Part shown: piece by piece, positions 22,215-33,173 of the stretch | Numbering within the stretch: position 1 is the first letter of the stretch | Layout of the letters: each line of letters starts with the position of its first letter | Origin: Schistocephalus solidus | Lineage: Eukaryota; Platyhelminthes; Cestoda; Diphyllobothriidea; Diphyllobothriidae | Length of the DNA: 64,000 bases | Assembly (NCBI GenBank): GCA_017591395.1 | Contig: WEDG01001519.1 | Coordinates: 62,001-126,000, forward strand | Direction of reading: 5' to 3' | Notes under the pieces: generated by a model | Told to the model about the DNA's origin: nothing | What the model saw: only the letters and a program-made list of their open reading frames with translations | Database searches by the model: none | Program-made: the position numbers and the translations under genes

Positions 22215-22880
22215 CTTACCAAATATAAATTCTAAATAACTCCAATCTCACGTATTAAAGAGTTAAGAGATTATCCACCTTAACTAAGGAAATTAGTCTC
22301 AGTATTTATAAAAATTCTTTTCTTTCTCGATAATTGGAAAACTTTCTTTATAGTTGCAGTTTTTAAACCTGTTTCTTGCTCTGACATTCATAACTATCGC
22401 GGTGTTCATATAATGCCCTCTCTTGCGAAAAACTTCAAAAAACTAATTGCAAAACAACTTACGGATTTTTGCATAAGTAATCAAATTCGCAACTCTTCCC
22501 ATTATAGCTTTATACCGGACCGCTCTTGTAAAACCTGCCACATGTCTTTTTTAATTCAAATAACCTCTCTTCGTTATGAGCATCTATCTGTAGTAGTTAT
22601 CTATTATGATCCTAATAAGGCATTTGATAAAGTTCCTCATAGACGACTTCTATCTAAACTAGAGGCTTAAGGATTTAGTGGTCCCATTACTGACTTTATT
22701 GATCATATATCTCAGATCGAAAACGAAAACTTTAAGTGAGGTCCTCATACTCAGGTGCAACCCTGATTGTGAGTGGTGTCCTTCAAGGTACTGTATTAGG
22801 TCCTTCGTTGTACTTACTTTACATAAATGATATTTCATCGATAGCTTAACATTATCAATCTTAACTTTTAGGCTGATGAA
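22215..22880 (+). pseudogene. LINE RT fragment, second copy of 20250-20930
   Basis: Open for 85 codons at 22413-22670: AKNFKKLIAKQLTDFCISNQ, then SFIPDRSCKTCHMSFL and YYDPNKAFDKVPHRRLLSKL. It is clearly homologous to 20250-20930 in the same order. It stops at the first bases of the F/Y-A-D-D box, just before an (ATAA)n run and the left inverted-repeat arm. Confidence 0.72.
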
Positions 22881-22904
22881 TAAATAAATAAATTCTATAT
22901 TTAA

Positions 22905-23850
22905 GGCCCAGAGAGCCCCATCATTTCAAACTTAGTATCGCAGTTTAAATAAATACAAAGTGGATAATTGCTGCACTACGTGAGCAGCCATATTAACAGC
23001 AGAAAGGAACGATATGGAAGGCATGTCCGATTCAGAATGATTTGCAATTTTTCAAACAAAAGTCTAAAATCTTTGACATATACGGTGAACTAGAAAAGAA
23101 GCAGAAAAAAATCTCCTATGGTACAATGGGGGCGGAGTTCGGCGAGCCGCCAATTTAAAAAAAAGTAGGAGAAAAAACTGCTTCACTAAAAAATTAATAG
23201 CTGGATGCAATGGGATAGTATTGTGATGTTGTTGACAACGTATGAGGGTTCGGAAACGCTCCTTGTCGTGTGAGAGGTAATATAGCAGTCAGAGCTACTG
23301 ATTTGTAACCACCAGTGGAGGTGAGAGAGGACTTCAGGGTCAAAACGAAGAGGGGACAGTAGAGGTCATGAGATCATCATTGAGATGCGACTTTGCCGAC
23401 TGCATAGTCCACCAATCAAAAAGGCAAAACCATCAGAACCCGCCTTGATCATCAACTAAACCTGGTGGCCATCGTTGGGGTTGCAAAATCGGAGGAAAGT
23501 ATCAAGGTTGTTAAGAGTTGGCGATGCTAGTTTAAAAGGGGGGGACGAAAAATTGAATGCAACGATTGACTCTGCAGAGGGTGATGGAAATATAATTAGA
23601 GACCAATATAATATCAAGGGAGGTGTCTCAAATACCAGGAGGACCCTTTTCAAAATCCAAAAGTGGCAAGTTTGGGAAGGAAACAGACAATAAGGACTTT
23701 TTATCTTCCGAAGTTAAATGGTTGGGATATTTTGTTTTGAAAACAGCTCATATAGACGACAACCTAATTTTGAGCGGAAGATTATTCCAGAGGAAAGCAT
23801 ATTTGGAGGTAAAATACGAGAATGGTTAGTTGTGGAGTTTAGTGGTGGTG
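22905..23850 (+). repeat. Left arm of a long imperfect inverted repeat
   Basis: Runs from AAGGCCCAGAG near 22911 to about 23850 and pairs in reverse with 27030-27945. It contains a coding-like remnant (GGPFSKSKSGKFGKETDNKD then VLKTAHIDDNL at 23635-23770). The same remnant appears on the minus strand in the right arm. No domain recognised. Confidence 0.75.
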
Positions 23851-24129
23851 AAATGATCATGAAGGAATTACGAGCGGCACAAGGTCAATCTACTGGAGTT
23901 AAAGGGTTAATTCGTGCTAGATTTGTGCTAGCTTTAAAGCGAAAAAGGAAGCAGAGATCGGCTTCGGGTCTTCTAAGCCACAGAAATTTAATGTTAGCTA
24001 ATTCACATTTATCCGTTTAACAGATACTAGATACAGAAAGAGAAAATAATCTTTGAGAAAAACTCTGAAAATTTTCAATCTTACTTCAGTAAGAGGCATT
24101 CACCAGACCAAAGAGCGGGCAGCAGTATT

Positions 24130-24585
24130 CTAGGATGAGATGAACAGACATGAGTACAGGTTTAACTTTATGTCTGGAAGGAAGAAATTATGTGATATAA
24201 AACCACATATCTCTGCAGTCTTTGCAGAAATTTGGTCTGCAGGAGGTGATAATGCTAGCATATTTATGTAACTTAGACCTAGGTTTCTTATGGCAGATCG
24301 TTCTAAATGTGTATTATTTGGAAATTCCGTCAGCCAACTAGAATTCCAATGTGAGAGCATAAGAAGATCAGTGTTGATTTTATCAACGCAAGTTTTGACG
24401 GCGTCTTTAGAAAGTGAGTAAATGCACTTGAAATGGTCAGCGTAAACGAAATTTTGTAAAGTTTTGAGTACAGTTGAAATTTTGTTTATGTACACAATGA
24501 AGAGGAAGGGACCTAGAAACGTGCCTTGAAGAACGCCACTTGGGATCAGCTGAGGTGTCGAGTAGCTATTACCTACTAAGACCAT
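24130..24585 (-). pseudogene. LINE RT fragment, minus strand
   Basis: LIPSGVLQGTFLGPFLFIVY resembles the conserved GVPQGSVLGPLLF box, and NFVYADHFKCIYS is a mutated YADD box. Open for about 150 codons. It lies inside the loop of the inverted repeat, opposite in strand to the next fragment. Confidence 0.75.
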
Positions 24586-24779
24586 CTACTTTGTATTAAT
24601 TGTTAGTTTAAAAAAGTTGTTTACCGTCCCATATAATCAACTGGATAAATAAGTTACACTTTGCGCAAGTGCGTTTTGAATCTTTGCCCGTCTTATAGTT
24701 TTCTATTTACTGTAAGAAAGTAGCTGCCTAACAGAGATAACCTACTTAATGCAGCTCAGCCTGGGCTCCTCGAAAAAAA

Positions 24780-26020
24780 GATGTGACACCTGCAAGCTCT
24801 CTTTCATTGACCATGTGCTACAATTTACAGACAGCGCTTTTTAACGGTACACGTTTATTTCGAGTCCACTAAGGCTTTTGATCGTGTTGACCATGATCTC
24901 CTCCTGCAAAAACTTGCCTTCTTCGGTATAGGTTACAAGCTTCTGAACTTAATATCCTCCTATTTTGATTCTAGCGCACAACGAGTTAAGATTTCTTATG
25001 TCATCTCTAAGCTTAAAAATTTGAGGAGTGTAGTTGTTCAGTGGAATGTGCTTGGCCCACTCCTGTTTTGCTTTTTTTCAACGATGTCCCTGAATTTTTT
25101 CTGTACGGTTAGCCTTTTATGTACGCTGACGATTTAAAAGTTGCCTATCGATATAAACCGGCCGATCACAACACCGTCCTTGAGCTCTTCAAAGGGATCT
25201 TCAAGCCTTCGCTCAGTGGTGTTGCACATGGGACCTTTACCTTCCTTTTCAAAAAAATGTTTCATTATGGTTTTTGGCGACAATCATCAGCCCCAGTTAA
25301 CCATAGACGGTCACGACGTAAATGTGTCAGAAGTTTTAAAGGAGCTGGGCATATCGTATTCTTGTTGTGTTAATCGGTCACAACACTGAACCCTTCTTGT
25401 CTCGAAAGCCCGCCGAACTACTGGGTTTAATCTCAGAAATTTTAAAACGGTTAATATTACAACCGGCCTTTATAAAATGTACGTCAGGCGTAGTCTGGAC
25501 TACCGCTCGCTTATATTTATCCTTCTGCATGCAAGTGAATGGAAGAAGATAGAATCGGTCCAGCATTTCTTAACTAAAAGAGTTTTCTCTTCAGAACACC
25601 GAAAACTGTCCTACCAAAAACGCAGTGAGCTAAGTAACCTCGACCCGTTGTGGCTTCGCAGATTACAGAAGGGACTATTTTTACTCTTCAAACATCCAAA
25701 CAGTCGTACATTTTATCCCTTTACTACTCTGAAGCAGCTCAACCACTCTTGGCGCACCATTCATCGAGATGTGTTTTTATTTCTTCCTCTGGCACACACA
25801 GTTAGATACTGCCAGTTTTTTTCAGTAAACGCCATAACAATCTGGAATAAGCTACCCAGAAGTATCAAAATTCTGCAAAGCTATCGTTTGTTTAACAGAA
25901 CTGTCACTAGTGTTCTACAGTCAGGACACCTCTCACGAATTTTGTGTGCTGACTCAGTTGGACCCCTCTTCGGTTCTGATGGTGTTCTCAGAGTCTTGTG
26001 CCAGGCTTCATGCTGAGGGC
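24780..26020 (+). pseudogene. LINE RT to C-terminus, plus strand, broken
   Basis: VHVYFESTKAFDRVDHDLLL (palm A, about 24850-24910) is followed by a LLCTLTI remnant where YADDLKVAYRY (25122-25155) is the catalytic box. The C-terminal 180 codons at 25477-26016 include ILLHASEWKKIESVQHFLTK and NAITIWNKLPRSIKILQSY, typical of Jockey/CR1 tails. Several frameshifts. Confidence 0.78.
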
Positions 26021-26029
26021 TTCATACTC

Positions 26030-26770
26030 CGCAGTCCGTAATCGGTTAATTCCTCAGTCGATAGCGAGAAACCATTCGCCGATGCACTTGTTAAGGATCT
26101 GGGCATATCACGTTCCAACGGTCTAAATATTTCAGAGCATTGCACCCTAATTGTTTCAAAAACACGCAGAACTACCGGGTTTATCCTCCGAAATTTAAAC
26201 CTATCGATATTCGGCTCCGCCTTTATAAAATGTACGTTAGGTCTGGCTTGGAATACTGTCCGTTCCTTTTTAGCCTTCTGTGCGCTAGCGAATGAAATAA
26301 AATAGAATCAGTCCAGTACGGAGCACCGTTATCTGACGTACCAAGAACGCTGTGGGCTTATAAACCTTGATCCCGTATGGTTTCGCCGATTATAGAAGGG
26401 AGTCTTTTTACTGTTTAAACTTTTGAATAGCCGTACATTTGATCCCCTTGCCACCGTGAGGTAGCTTGATCACTGTCGGTGCAGCAGTCATCACAATGTT
26501 TTTTAATATCTTTCATTAGCTCGCACAGTTAAGTATCGTCGGTTCTTTTTGGTAAGCCCCATAGCCATATGGAATAAACTACTTTTAGAATATAAAAATC
26601 CTATAAACATTTTCTTTGTTTACGGGAAATATCTCTAGCTTTTTGCATTTAGAACAGCTTCCAGGAATTCTGAGTGCCGACACGGTAGAATCTGTTTTCC
26701 CGTTCAACGGAGTGCGTGGCATCTGAGCTCAATGCCACGTCTTATCTTGAAGGCGATGGCACCGTCTCTG
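26030..26770 (+). pseudogene. Duplicate of the LINE C-terminal region
   Basis: Repeats the 25390-26020 segment: CTTTATAAAATGTACGT at 25468 recurs at 26221, and the trailing WNKL-type region follows. More decayed than the first copy. Confidence 0.65.
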
Positions 26771-27029
26771 CAGCCCGTAACCGGTGAATTCTTTGGCAGA
26801 CAGCTAGCAACCGTCCATGGATACACTCATGCATGGAGTAGAATCCCGGTTCGTTAAGAAGACAGAGAGACTTTAAACACACTGCCTTTGTGCTAGCCCT
26901 TCCCCGTTCTGAACTGCTATCACCCCATGGGCAGCAGTTATTCCACCATGAAAAAAATAAAGTTATTATAATAAACAGTAATAATTATATATATTCAGGA
27001 TTTATTTCTCTGGTAGCTTGATCCATTTA

Positions 27030-27945
27030 GCTCCAATACCATCCTTCTCGTCTTTTGCCTCCAAATATGCTTTTGTCTGGAATATTCTTCCTTTTCGAAA
27101 GTAGGTTGCCATCTAAATTAGCGGTTTTCAAAACCAAATTACGTAAAAATGTTACTTCGGAAGATATAAAGTACTTATTGTCCGTTTCCTTCTCCAACTC
27201 GCAACATTTAGACTTTGAAAATGGTCCTCCTAGTATTTGAGGTGGTTCCTCTGTAGAGCTCAATCTTCGCAGTCGCGTTTCGTTCTCCCCTCTTTTCAAC
27301 CATTATTGCCAACTGTTGAAAAACTTGGTGCGTTCCTCCGTTTTTGCAACCCTGTCGATGGTCTCCGCGATCTGTTGATGATCGCGGCGGGTTCTGGTGT
27401 TTTTGCCACCTTGTCGGTGGACTAGGCAGTAAAAAAGGTCACATCTCGGTAATGGGCTCGTGACCTCTACTTCCCCTCTTCGTTTCGACCCTGTTGTCTA
27501 AGATGAACTCCTCCTGTCTCATCCCATGATGGTAGTGAACAGTAGCTCTGGCTGTTATATGATCTCTCCCATGACAAGGAGCGTTCCGAACCCTCACACC
27601 ACAATCCTATCTCACTGCATCGCACCAAGCCTATCAACTCTAGCTAATAATTCTTAAGTGAATCAGTTTTTATCTTTTCTTTCTTTAAAAAAACGGAGGC
27701 TTTATGAACACTGCCCCGATTTTATCGTAGGAGATTTTTACAACTTCTTTCCTAGTTCACCATATTCCAAAGATTGCTGACTCTCAATTTAAAAATGACA
27801 AATCGTTGTGAATCGGATGTGCCTAACATACTAATAATTTCTGTTGTTCATAGTGGTTGCTCATACAGAGCAGCAATTATCCACTTTGTATTTATTTTTA
27901 CCATTGTACTAAGTTTTGTAATGATGGTGCCCTCTGGGCCTTTGA
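27030..27945 (-). repeat. Right arm of the long imperfect inverted repeat
   Basis: On the minus strand, AAATACAAAGTGGATAATTG near 27880 matches 22961, and GGPFSKSKCCELEKETDNKY then VLKTANLDGNLLSKRK matches the left arm remnant. Homology ends near 27030 with GGTATTGGAGC versus GGTTAGTTGTGGAG on the left. Confidence 0.75.
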
Positions 27946-28926
27946 TGAACGCTTGGGCTACTAGTTTCCACATTTTAAGATTTATATTTCTAACGGCTGA
28001 AGGCGGAGTTTTTGGGAATGAAGTGTTTCCACTTTTGCTTCCTACCTTTCTATCATTACGTTTATCCACTTAAGCAAAAGCTTTTTTAAGGTCATTTTTT
28101 GCTCATTACTGTTATCTCGATTTTGTAAATTGCAGTTACGGTAGATATGCCAGGTTCTGTTCATATTTTATGGCCAGTTTTGATCTATCTTAATATACCC
28201 TGTTATGATGGTGTTATGGTGTGCTAAGTGATTTGATCAGCTTTCAGACTTCCTCGTGGGATGCGCAGTAAAAAGTTCTTTTGGCCTATGGGAGGTTCTG
28301 TTTACAGGGACCGAAATAATTTGGGTTCAGATGAGCAGCTCGAATGAAGCAACAACTGATTTTTCTCCCGCGCATTTTTGCCTCTTGTCTTCAAATCTTT
28401 ATCTTTGCGTCACCTGCGAATCGTTATCATGAAAGATGGTCCGATCATTCAGAGTTTTTAGTAACAGTTCGTTTTTCAGCCCAAATTGGCTTCTTCCGGT
28501 AAGAAAAACGGGATTGAAACTGGCATATTTTCACTTAAGAAGTGAAGTCCTTTGGCTGCCGATAATCAAAAATTTTAGGATCTTAGATTGGCCTCTTAAT
28601 CTGTATGTTACAGCTGCTCGAAGGCCTTTCGTCAAATTACATTATTAAATCTTATTGGTCACAAATAGGCTCATACACATCAATAAAAATTAGGCGACAA
28701 ATGTCTAAATAAACACCTTAGCTAGATGTAATACTGAACTACAGGATGTCTGTGTGTACATGGATAGGTTGTGGCTTCTAGATAAAGGATCCAGCCGGGA
28801 GTTAAATCACTTGTTTGAAGGTATCAGGGAGGCTGCCTAGACGAACATGTGCCGAAATTTTAAAAAGAGTAGAGGGCTAACTGAGGAATGGTAGGAATGA
28901 AAGTTAATTTTGAAGTTCCGCCAAAT
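27946..28926. other. Region 3' of PDE1
   Basis: Presumed PDE1 3' UTR and downstream sequence. No clear AATAAA was found on the minus strand close to the stop, and no other element. Confidence 0.45.
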
Positions 28927-29126
28927 TCAGGAATCATCTTCCACATCCCCATCCTCTGCCTCTGTGTCATCGTCGTTGGGTGGGCTGGGTGATTTGTCCG
29001 GAGGGTCCTTCGAGTCTCCCTGGCTTTCTTCCTTCTGGGCCTCCAACGTTGAGGACTCCTGTGTCCAGTGCTCTTTATTGTCCTTCAAGAAGAACTCCCA
29101 TGGCCTCGGAACAACAAAACGCGACC
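28927..29126 (-). CDS. PDE1: PDE1 exon 15 (stop codon)
   Basis: SRFVVPRPWEFFLKDNKEHW resembles the PDE1 C-terminal SFRSTWVKRIQENKQKWKER. It is followed by an acidic tail, KSPSPPNDDDTEAEDGDVED then DS and TGA. Acceptor CTTTGTAG. Confidence 0.82.
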
Positions 29127-32100
29127 CTACAAAGGTATGGTGAAGGAAAATGGACACACTATTTTCTGGGAGATGATGCTGGAAATACATTTTAGCTCAA
29201 CCTTTAAGCTTTCGGTCTTTCATGTCGCTGTGGAGAATACAGGTCACATCCACAGTAAAAGAGCGTGCCGCGTACAGTAACGAGGACCAACTAAAGGGAG
29301 ACCTTATGGTCTTTTACACAAAGTTTTCCGTTTCACCTACCTCAGCTGTCCCACCCTTGTTCGGGCGGGGAAAGGGCGTTGAATTCGACTATGCAAAAAT
29401 GCTCCTTCCAACTACATCCTGCTCAAGTTAACGCGTTTAATTATACTGAAGAAGTGGTTACTGTTAGTAAAATAAAACTTAAATTTTTCAAACCCTTTGG
29501 TATATTCAGTTTACTTAGTGTTCAGGTTACACTTTCTGCGGGATTTTCTAAACGTCTCGAAACCAGATCCAGAACTGTGAGCGGAATGCTTTCCTCACGT
29601 TTTGCACGGAGCCACAGACCCATGAGATGATGGTCAACCTCATGGTAGTGTGCGTTTCCTAGTACCTTTGGTAACTTTTGCAATATGGTTACTAGATCTT
29701 CCTTCAAATTTTCAATCACGGTCTCAAGCTTGCCTTCGATCAGAGTCCCTCGTTCAATGTGACTCTTGCAGTCCTTGGTGCAGGTCACTCGATGCACAAA
29801 CTCTCTGCTTATCAGATCATATTTTATGAACTTGCGACAGTCCAGTCAAATGCTGTCCACCGTGTGCACCACAGTACGATATTCGCAAAGCCGGTGACAT
29901 GCGCGCGATTTAGTGTATATTAAGAGTGGTCTTGCACTGCACTCTCTCCTCCTCTTCCACCTGGGCCTGGTGTACTGACTGAGTCAAAAAGACCGGAGGC
30001 GGACGAGGGGGCTTTTATGTCTGGCGCGGCAGGAAATCGAATCTGAGCGTACTACCACTCCCCTCCACGTGTTTCATTTTTTATGAGTGTGGCTCCGCAA
30101 TACTGCTTGCCGTGCCCTAATCTAGCCGCCTGTTGCACCAACGTACATACCTACCCCGTAGCTGGTTAAGGGAGCATCTATGAGCCTACACTGATTATAC
30201 AAATCACATCTCCTTGACAGAACCATTTGTCAAAAGAACCTCACCTAATCGACTCCAGAAGCAGAGATGGTATTTAATGAGTTAGCAATTGAGCTCTGAC
30301 AAATTCTTAAAGTTGTAAAATGCCTTACCTATTAGAGGCCATGGTCTTACCTTGGTTACCTTGGTTACCACCCTAGAAACCATCAACTACAACTGTCAGC
30401 AAAGCGAAATTCGTCATTTAATGTGCCCCCGTGAGCCGAAAAGACCGTACCAGCTAAAATATTTTGGATATCTTCATCTTCGCTCTCTGTTTCATCTTCT
30501 GGCTTTCCTGTACGGCTGCACTCGTAGGCCGACTTGGAGCGGTTTCCATCATCTTGTCCAGCATGTCCCCAAGGACGACGAAGATTGGCTCCACGATAAA
30601 GTCAATGAAACCTAGGAGAAAAAGAGCTCGGTTAATTAAGCTAAAATCACATATGGTAAGCCCTTATGTCTGTCATATGAAGCATTATGTTATAAAAAGT
30701 TCAAGCCAAAACTCTGAAAAAAATCGGTTTGGACTGTCAAGAAAACCGATAAGTAGTTCATTCAGCCATTAGGCATTGGTCAGTCTTTTTTTCTGACTTA
30801 TATTATATCGTGAAGTACAAGGAGTATATGTTGATCCTGTACGACACATATACTGTTGCTAGTAAGGCAGAAGGTTTGTCGAGCACCAGAACAATTAATT
30901 GATTATTCTGAGCTTTCGGAACGGTACGTCGGAGATAGCAGCAGTCACAAAAATGCGACACTTATAGCCAATCAATAATTGTTTACACAAGTCTGGGGTG
31001 ACTGCACAGGGCTGCGTACCCTGGCACCAAAGCGATATGTCAATTGTTTGAGTCCCTTCCGTGGACCAGGCAAATGCCTGGCACTCGAACCTTTGCATTC
31101 GCAGTTGTTAGTGGTAAGTAGACATTTTGCTGCGGTCTTCCTATGACTAGTGTCAAACTGCCTTTAGAATAGATTCGTCAGATACCCATGAAGAGCTCAA
31201 TATGTCGTCAGTAAACCGGAATCGAAGAAGATACTTTTAGTACCAGTTTTGTTGAAGGAAGTAAAACAATTAAGCCAACTGAAGCCTTTGGTGATGCTAT
31301 ACTCGCACGCATTAACTCAGTTAAATGTGTTACTAGAAATCTTTAAGTAGCTATTAACTCATGAATGTGATTATGCAACTCCTCCTGACAAACCCATAAC
31401 CTGGCGCTTGCGTAAAACTTACCGATCTGAGACTGGGGCAGAACGACAGTTGTGCGATCGCATAGAGGTGAAATTGGCATCCCGAGCTCTTTTTCGCGAT
31501 CACCCTAAAAGTTTAAGAGGCACAGACAGTTGTATAATGCGGAAAGCTAGAAAAAGGCCTCGGAGACTGCAGATGGGGTCTACCTGTCGGAAGAATTCTT
31601 CACTCAGGATTTCAGACCAGTGTTTGTGTAACTTCCACTCCTTGCAAGGATGGGCAATGTCAGCACAGTGAACGAGTAACGAAAGAGCTTTAAGTTTGTC
31701 GATGCTGGAAAAATAACGAAGAGTGTGGAGTAAATTTTTTATGACTTTAGCCAGCACAAAATGCATTGGTTGTGGGGTTGATCTTACATTTCTGGTATGG
31801 CTATGAGGTTTTTCATAGTCTTAACTTGGGAGAAGTGAAGCGACATATCGGTGTTGAGGACCATCTCAATGACCGAAGCGCGGAATTCCCTGAAAGGGAA
31901 AGGAGGGAATCAGAAAGTGCGCATTTTAAAAAAGAAAACTTACCGAAAAAATAAAAAAACATTTGCTGGAACAAAATTAGATGCTGCTGCAATCAGCTAC
32001 TGATCTCCTAGGTTGAGGTGATCGCACACCGGTAGTCGAGGAACAAACGCTTTTACAACATGGAGTACCGGACTTAAACGTTTGACGACTCGGATCCGGC

Positions 32101-32929
32101 TGCAATCACGTTTAATCAACATTTCCACGTAACCTATTCCCAGCCACAGCCAACTTACTTGACGACATAGCTCATTTCATTGCCTTTTGCATATGTAAAT
32201 AACACTTATAAATCCCTTGATGAGGAATTGCTATCGAACCTCTTGTGCGTGTTCTGGAGTTTGAACTCCGGGCTAAAATGGGAATGTACATTTTCGATCA
32301 GTAATCAGGGCATGACAGGAGACGTCCGGCTGAACGCGAGGAGCTGAAGATTTCTACTCGGTTATTATTTTTTTCAGAAGGCAGTTCGAAAAACAAGACT
32401 TTCTTGTCCTAGTTACTTGTCAGCTCTTTTCAGGACGAGCAGTAATACCAAACATCCAATAAACGGGAGACTCTAGCATCCCGAAAGTGAAAAACGTTAT
32501 TCACCGGTTCAGCTGATAGGCTGAGGCTAGAATTTCCCTTGGTCTATCACCGACATCTCGATTTTAAGGTTGGAAATGGTTATTACAGTTATCGTAAGGA
32601 TTACTTATATGACCCTCTTAACCACCCTATGGAACCACTGACAATACAGGTGACTCTGCATCAAATTCCTGCTAATTTGACGTTAGGTTTAAGATTGGGT
32701 TTAATGCTAGCATTAGTGTTAACTATATAATTAAGTTAGGGTAAGGATAAGAGTTATGGTTGAGGTCAGGGTTTAGGGGTGGTTCTAACTACATGGTGAG
32801 GGCAGCATTAAAGTTAAGATATGGGCCATAGTTTAGCCTTATGTTGGGGTTAGGACACGGGCACGGTTGAGTTTGAGTTTTTATAACGCCACTACATATC
32901 AGCTTAATATTGTAATATGTATATATGTA

Positions 32930-32978
<49 letters not shown>

Positions 32979-33122
32979 AATAACTTAGGCAGAGTGCATT
33001 CCGAGATGATATGAGTGAAGAAAAAAAGGCTCGTCGGAAAATAGAGTTGTACTCGTGATTTTTTCAAGTTGTTCACACCAACCCGTCGTCAGACGAAATG
33101 AACAGAGGAGAAATGAAATGTG

Positions 33123-33173
<51 letters not shown>

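Noticed and set aside
32789..33076. 95-codon minus frame across (AT)n
   Set aside because: Tyr/Ile alternation is a translation of the AT microsatellite.
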